From Actinomycetota bacterium (GTDB lineage: Bacteria > Actinomycetota > Acidimicrobiia > IMCC26256 > PALSA-555): a stretch of DNA of 52,118 nucleotides. Positions 50,502 through 52,118 of the stretch are shown piece after piece. The notes below the pieces were generated by a model. It saw only the letters and a list, made by a program, of their open reading frames with translations. It had not been told where the DNA came from and searched no databases. Each line of letters starts with the position of its first letter. Position 1 is the stretch's first letter. The stretch is taken from assembly GCA_003140175.1 (NCBI GenBank), contig PLJD01000081.1, forward strand, positions 1 through 52,118. Reading direction: 5' to 3'. The translations under genes and the position numbers were made by a program.

Positions 50502-51419
50502 GTGGCCGTGGCGTCCGAGCGCTCAGCGGCGGTCGAGATGCCGCGTTCCTCGTTGCTCCTGGCGCTGCTTCGCACCGCGCGACCCAAGCAATGGGTCAAG
50601 AACCTGCTCGTCGTCGCCGCGCCCGGCGCGGCCGGAGTGCTGCTCGAACCCGGCGCGATCTGGCGGACCGCGGTCGCGTTCGTCGCGCTCTGCCTGGCCG
50701 CCAGCGGCACGTACTTCCTCAACGACGCGCTCGATGTCGAAGCGGACCGTGCCCATCCCACCAAACGGAACCGGCCCGTGGCGAGCGGGCTGGTGAGCGT
50801 CGGTCTGGCAAAGACCATGGCCGTGGTTCTCCTCGTCGCGGGGATCGGGGTCGCGGCCCCTGTCAACGGCGGGCAACTCGCGGCGGTCGTCGGCGGCTAC
50901 GCGGCGCTCACCGTCTCGTACAGCCTGTGGCTCAAACACGAACCCGTTCTTGACCTCGGCGCCGTCGCCGCCGGGTTCGTCCTCCGTGCGGTGGCCGGCG
51001 GGATCGCCACCAACGTGGCGATCTCCAACTGGTTCCTCATCGTGGCCGGCGCGGCCTCGCTGTTCATCGTCGCCGGGAAACGCTACGCCGAACTCGTCGA
51101 GCTCGGCGACGACTCGGGATCCCACCGGGCCACCCTCGACGAATACACGACCGGGTTCCTCGGCTTCGTGCGGTCGGTGTCGGCCAGCGTCACCATCACC
51201 GCCTACTGCCTGTGGGCCTTCGAAGAGGCGGCACGGGTCGGCGATGTCGTGTGGTTCCGCGCCTCGATCATCCCCTTCGTCCTCGTCATGCTCCGCTACG
51301 CCTACATCGTGGAGTCGGGAGGCGGCGGCGCCCCCGAGGACGTCGTCTTCGAGGACCGCGTGGTCCAGATCCTGGGCGTGCTCTGGCTCGTCACGTTCGC
51401 ACTCGGCGTCATCAGCTGA
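50502..51419 (+). CDS. UbiA-type decaprenyl-phosphate phosphoribosyltransferase
   Basis: A 305-residue polytopic membrane enzyme of the UbiA superfamily. RPKQWVKNLLVV near the N-terminus and FLNDALDVEADRAHPTKRNRP, the first aspartate-rich motif, are typical of decaprenyl-phosphate phosphoribosyltransferase (Rv3806c-like). ISNWFLIVAGAASLFIVAGKRYAEL follows with the FLIVAGKR-type block. It attaches 5-phosphoribose from PRPP to decaprenyl phosphate on the way to arabinosyl donors for the cell envelope. About eight to nine helices. The start is placed at GTG 50502; 50454 is an alternative. Confidence 0.88.
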   Translation: MAVASERSAAVEMPRSSLLLALLRTARPKQWVKNLLVVAAPGAAGVLLEPGAIWRTAVAFVALCLAASGTYFLNDALDVEADRAHPTKRNRPVASGLVSVGLAKTMAVVLLVAGIGVAAPVNGGQLAAVVGGYAALTVSYSLWLKHEPVLDLGAVAAGFVLRAVAGGIATNVAISNWFLIVAGAASLFIVAGKRYAELVELGDDSGSHRATLDEYTTGFLGFVRSVSASVTITAYCLWAFEEAARVGDVVWFRASIIPFVLVMLRYAYIVESGGGGAPEDVVFEDRVVQILGVLWLVTFALGVIS

Positions 51420-51717
51420 CCCGCACTGCCCCGTCGGCCGGTGGCCATGGGATGACTCTGCGGCGCGAGATCCCAGGATCGGGCCCCTAGACTGTTCCGC
51501 GGCGCACGGTTGGGCAGTGAATCAGTTTGAATGTCACACCGGGCCGGAGCGCCCACCCTTGCCAGAGCCGTCGGTCCCTCGGTCCGAGGGGGTGTGACAC
51601 TGCCTTCGGCCTGCCGACGTAAAGCCGAATGGACGCGAAGGGTGAAACCGACCCACTACCTACGCATGAGGAGCCCGGCGTCAGCTCCCCGTCCGCTGTT
51701 GTGAGCGAGCCCGTTAG
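51420..51717. other. Intergenic region, 298 bp
   Basis: No gene is seen. A perfect palindrome within it is listed separately. Confidence 0.4.
51576..51590. promoter_or_regulatory. Palindrome CCCTCGGTCCGAGGG
   Basis: A 7-1-7 perfect inverted repeat. Its left half shares CCTCGG with the stem-loop at 48036. It lies 128 bp before the last gene and could be an operator or a small hairpin terminator. Confidence 0.35.
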
Positions 51718-52118
51718 ATGAGCACTGTGCAGAGCCGTGCTGGCGGTGGCGATGTGCCGACGCAGCCCGACTTGGGGTGGGGCGCCCCGGGTGGGGGTGG
51801 TGTCGGGGTTCGACGTGGGGCGCGTGATGCTGCCGGGCGGGCGCGCCGTCGGCGTACAAGGGCCATCCGCCGGTTGGTGGCGGTGGTGCTGGTTGGGTTG
51901 TTGGTCCCGACGCTGTGGTCGTATTACCGGGCGGTGACGGCGCCGGGGACTGATCCGGTGAGTGCGCGCAGTGTGGAGTGGCTCAAGGACCACGGCATGA
52001 CGGGCGTGGTGAACTCGGTTGAGCATTGGTGGTACACGCACCATGCGCCGCCGGTGGGCGGCACGCCCACGCATGGTCTGCCCCACACCCAGGCGGTGGG
52101 CGGCGCCGCCCACGCCAA
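51718..52118 (+). CDS. Phosphodiester-glycosidase-family protein, N-terminal part
   Basis: An ATG at 51718 opens a frame that runs off the window end with no stop (133 codons). A basic, glycine-rich N-terminus leads to a membrane anchor (RRLVAVVLVGLLVPTLWSYY), then AVTAPGTDPVSARSVEWLKDHG, GVVNSVEHWWYTHHAPPVGGTP. The block SAR-VEW--DHG followed by E-WWYTHH and GGTP is found at the N-terminus of actinobacterial phosphodiester glycosidase (NAGPA-like/DUF2233) proteins. The catalytic domain would lie beyond the window. The identification is from memory of that N-terminal block. Confidence 0.6.
   Translation, partial: MSTVQSRAGGGDVPTQPDLGWGAPGGGGVGVRRGARDAAGRARRRRTRAIRRLVAVVLVGLLVPTLWSYYRAVTAPGTDPVSARSVEWLKDHGMTGVVNSVEHWWYTHHAPPVGGTPTHGLPHTQAVGGAAHA

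Noticed and set aside
49523-50953. Plus-strand 476-residue frame over the surface protein and UbiA genes
   Set aside because: It is out of frame with both recognised genes and has no domains.

Overview
The window is GC-rich (roughly two thirds G+C by eye) and looks like a chromosomal segment of an uncultured actinobacterium, most likely of the class Acidimicrobiia. The grounds are decaprenyl-phosphate phosphoribosyltransferase-type UbiA, several actinobacterial-style leaderless starts (a TANNNT -10 box 6-8 nt before the start codon), frequent GTG starts, an ECF42/DGPF pair, and a phosphodiester-glycosidase-like gene at the right edge. The assignment is inference from gene content; there is no rRNA or other phylogenetic marker.

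Left part, about 1-15 kb, is an accessory region built from repeated integration at valine tRNA genes. It holds a CmoM-like methyltransferase, a complete group II intron, four scars of tRNA-Val 3' halves (at 3478, 5131, 6540 and 11616), repeated integrase-arm-like motifs (GTCCGT pairs spaced exactly 11 bp at four places), an imperfect direct repeat of about 120-130 bp at 1268 and 13185, an integrase N-terminal remnant (11762), an integrase C-terminal remnant (14199) and the tail of an ISL3-type transposase (14057). Between scars sit single cargo genes: a phosphotransferase, a DHFR-like reductase, then a DUF2442 gene, a TadE/TadG/TadE operon, an AbrB-like/PIN-like toxin-antitoxin pair, an MDR oxidoreductase and a DUF1801 gene. 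The first two segments look like one-gene cassettes bounded by tRNA-derived att sites, which is the most unusual feature of the window.

Middle part, about 15-33 kb, is mostly catabolic and regulatory. A secreted DUF5666/PepSY-like protein is followed by an SDR gene divergent from an overlapping operon of acyl-CoA dehydrogenase, ACAD10-like phosphotransferase, MDR dehydrogenase and TetR regulator. A perfect 15-bp palindrome lies in the divergent gap. This set resembles pathways that remove a hydroxyl group from 4-hydroxyacyl-CoA by phosphorylation. Then come a DGPF protein with its ECF42 sigma factor, a substrate-binding-fold protein preceded by micro-ORFs, a Tat-lipoprotein amidohydrolase, a D-aminoacylase-like enzyme, an HSL-type esterase and a six-PAS diguanylate cyclase.

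Right part, about 33-52 kb, has a chromate transporter, a CxxC thioredoxin-fold protein, a three-gene cytochrome b module, a DUF1214 protein, a Phd/VapC toxin-antitoxin pair, a CrtI-like FAD oxidoreductase, two small proteins of unknown function, and an alkylation-damage repair group (methyltransferase, Ada-AlkA fusion, a stump of ogt, AlkB, and a second 2-oxoglutarate oxygenase). It ends with a NUDIX hydrolase, three secreted or membrane-anchored proteins, the UbiA-type prenyltransferase and the start of a phosphodiester glycosidase gene cut by the window edge. No CRISPR array, rRNA or complete tRNA was found.
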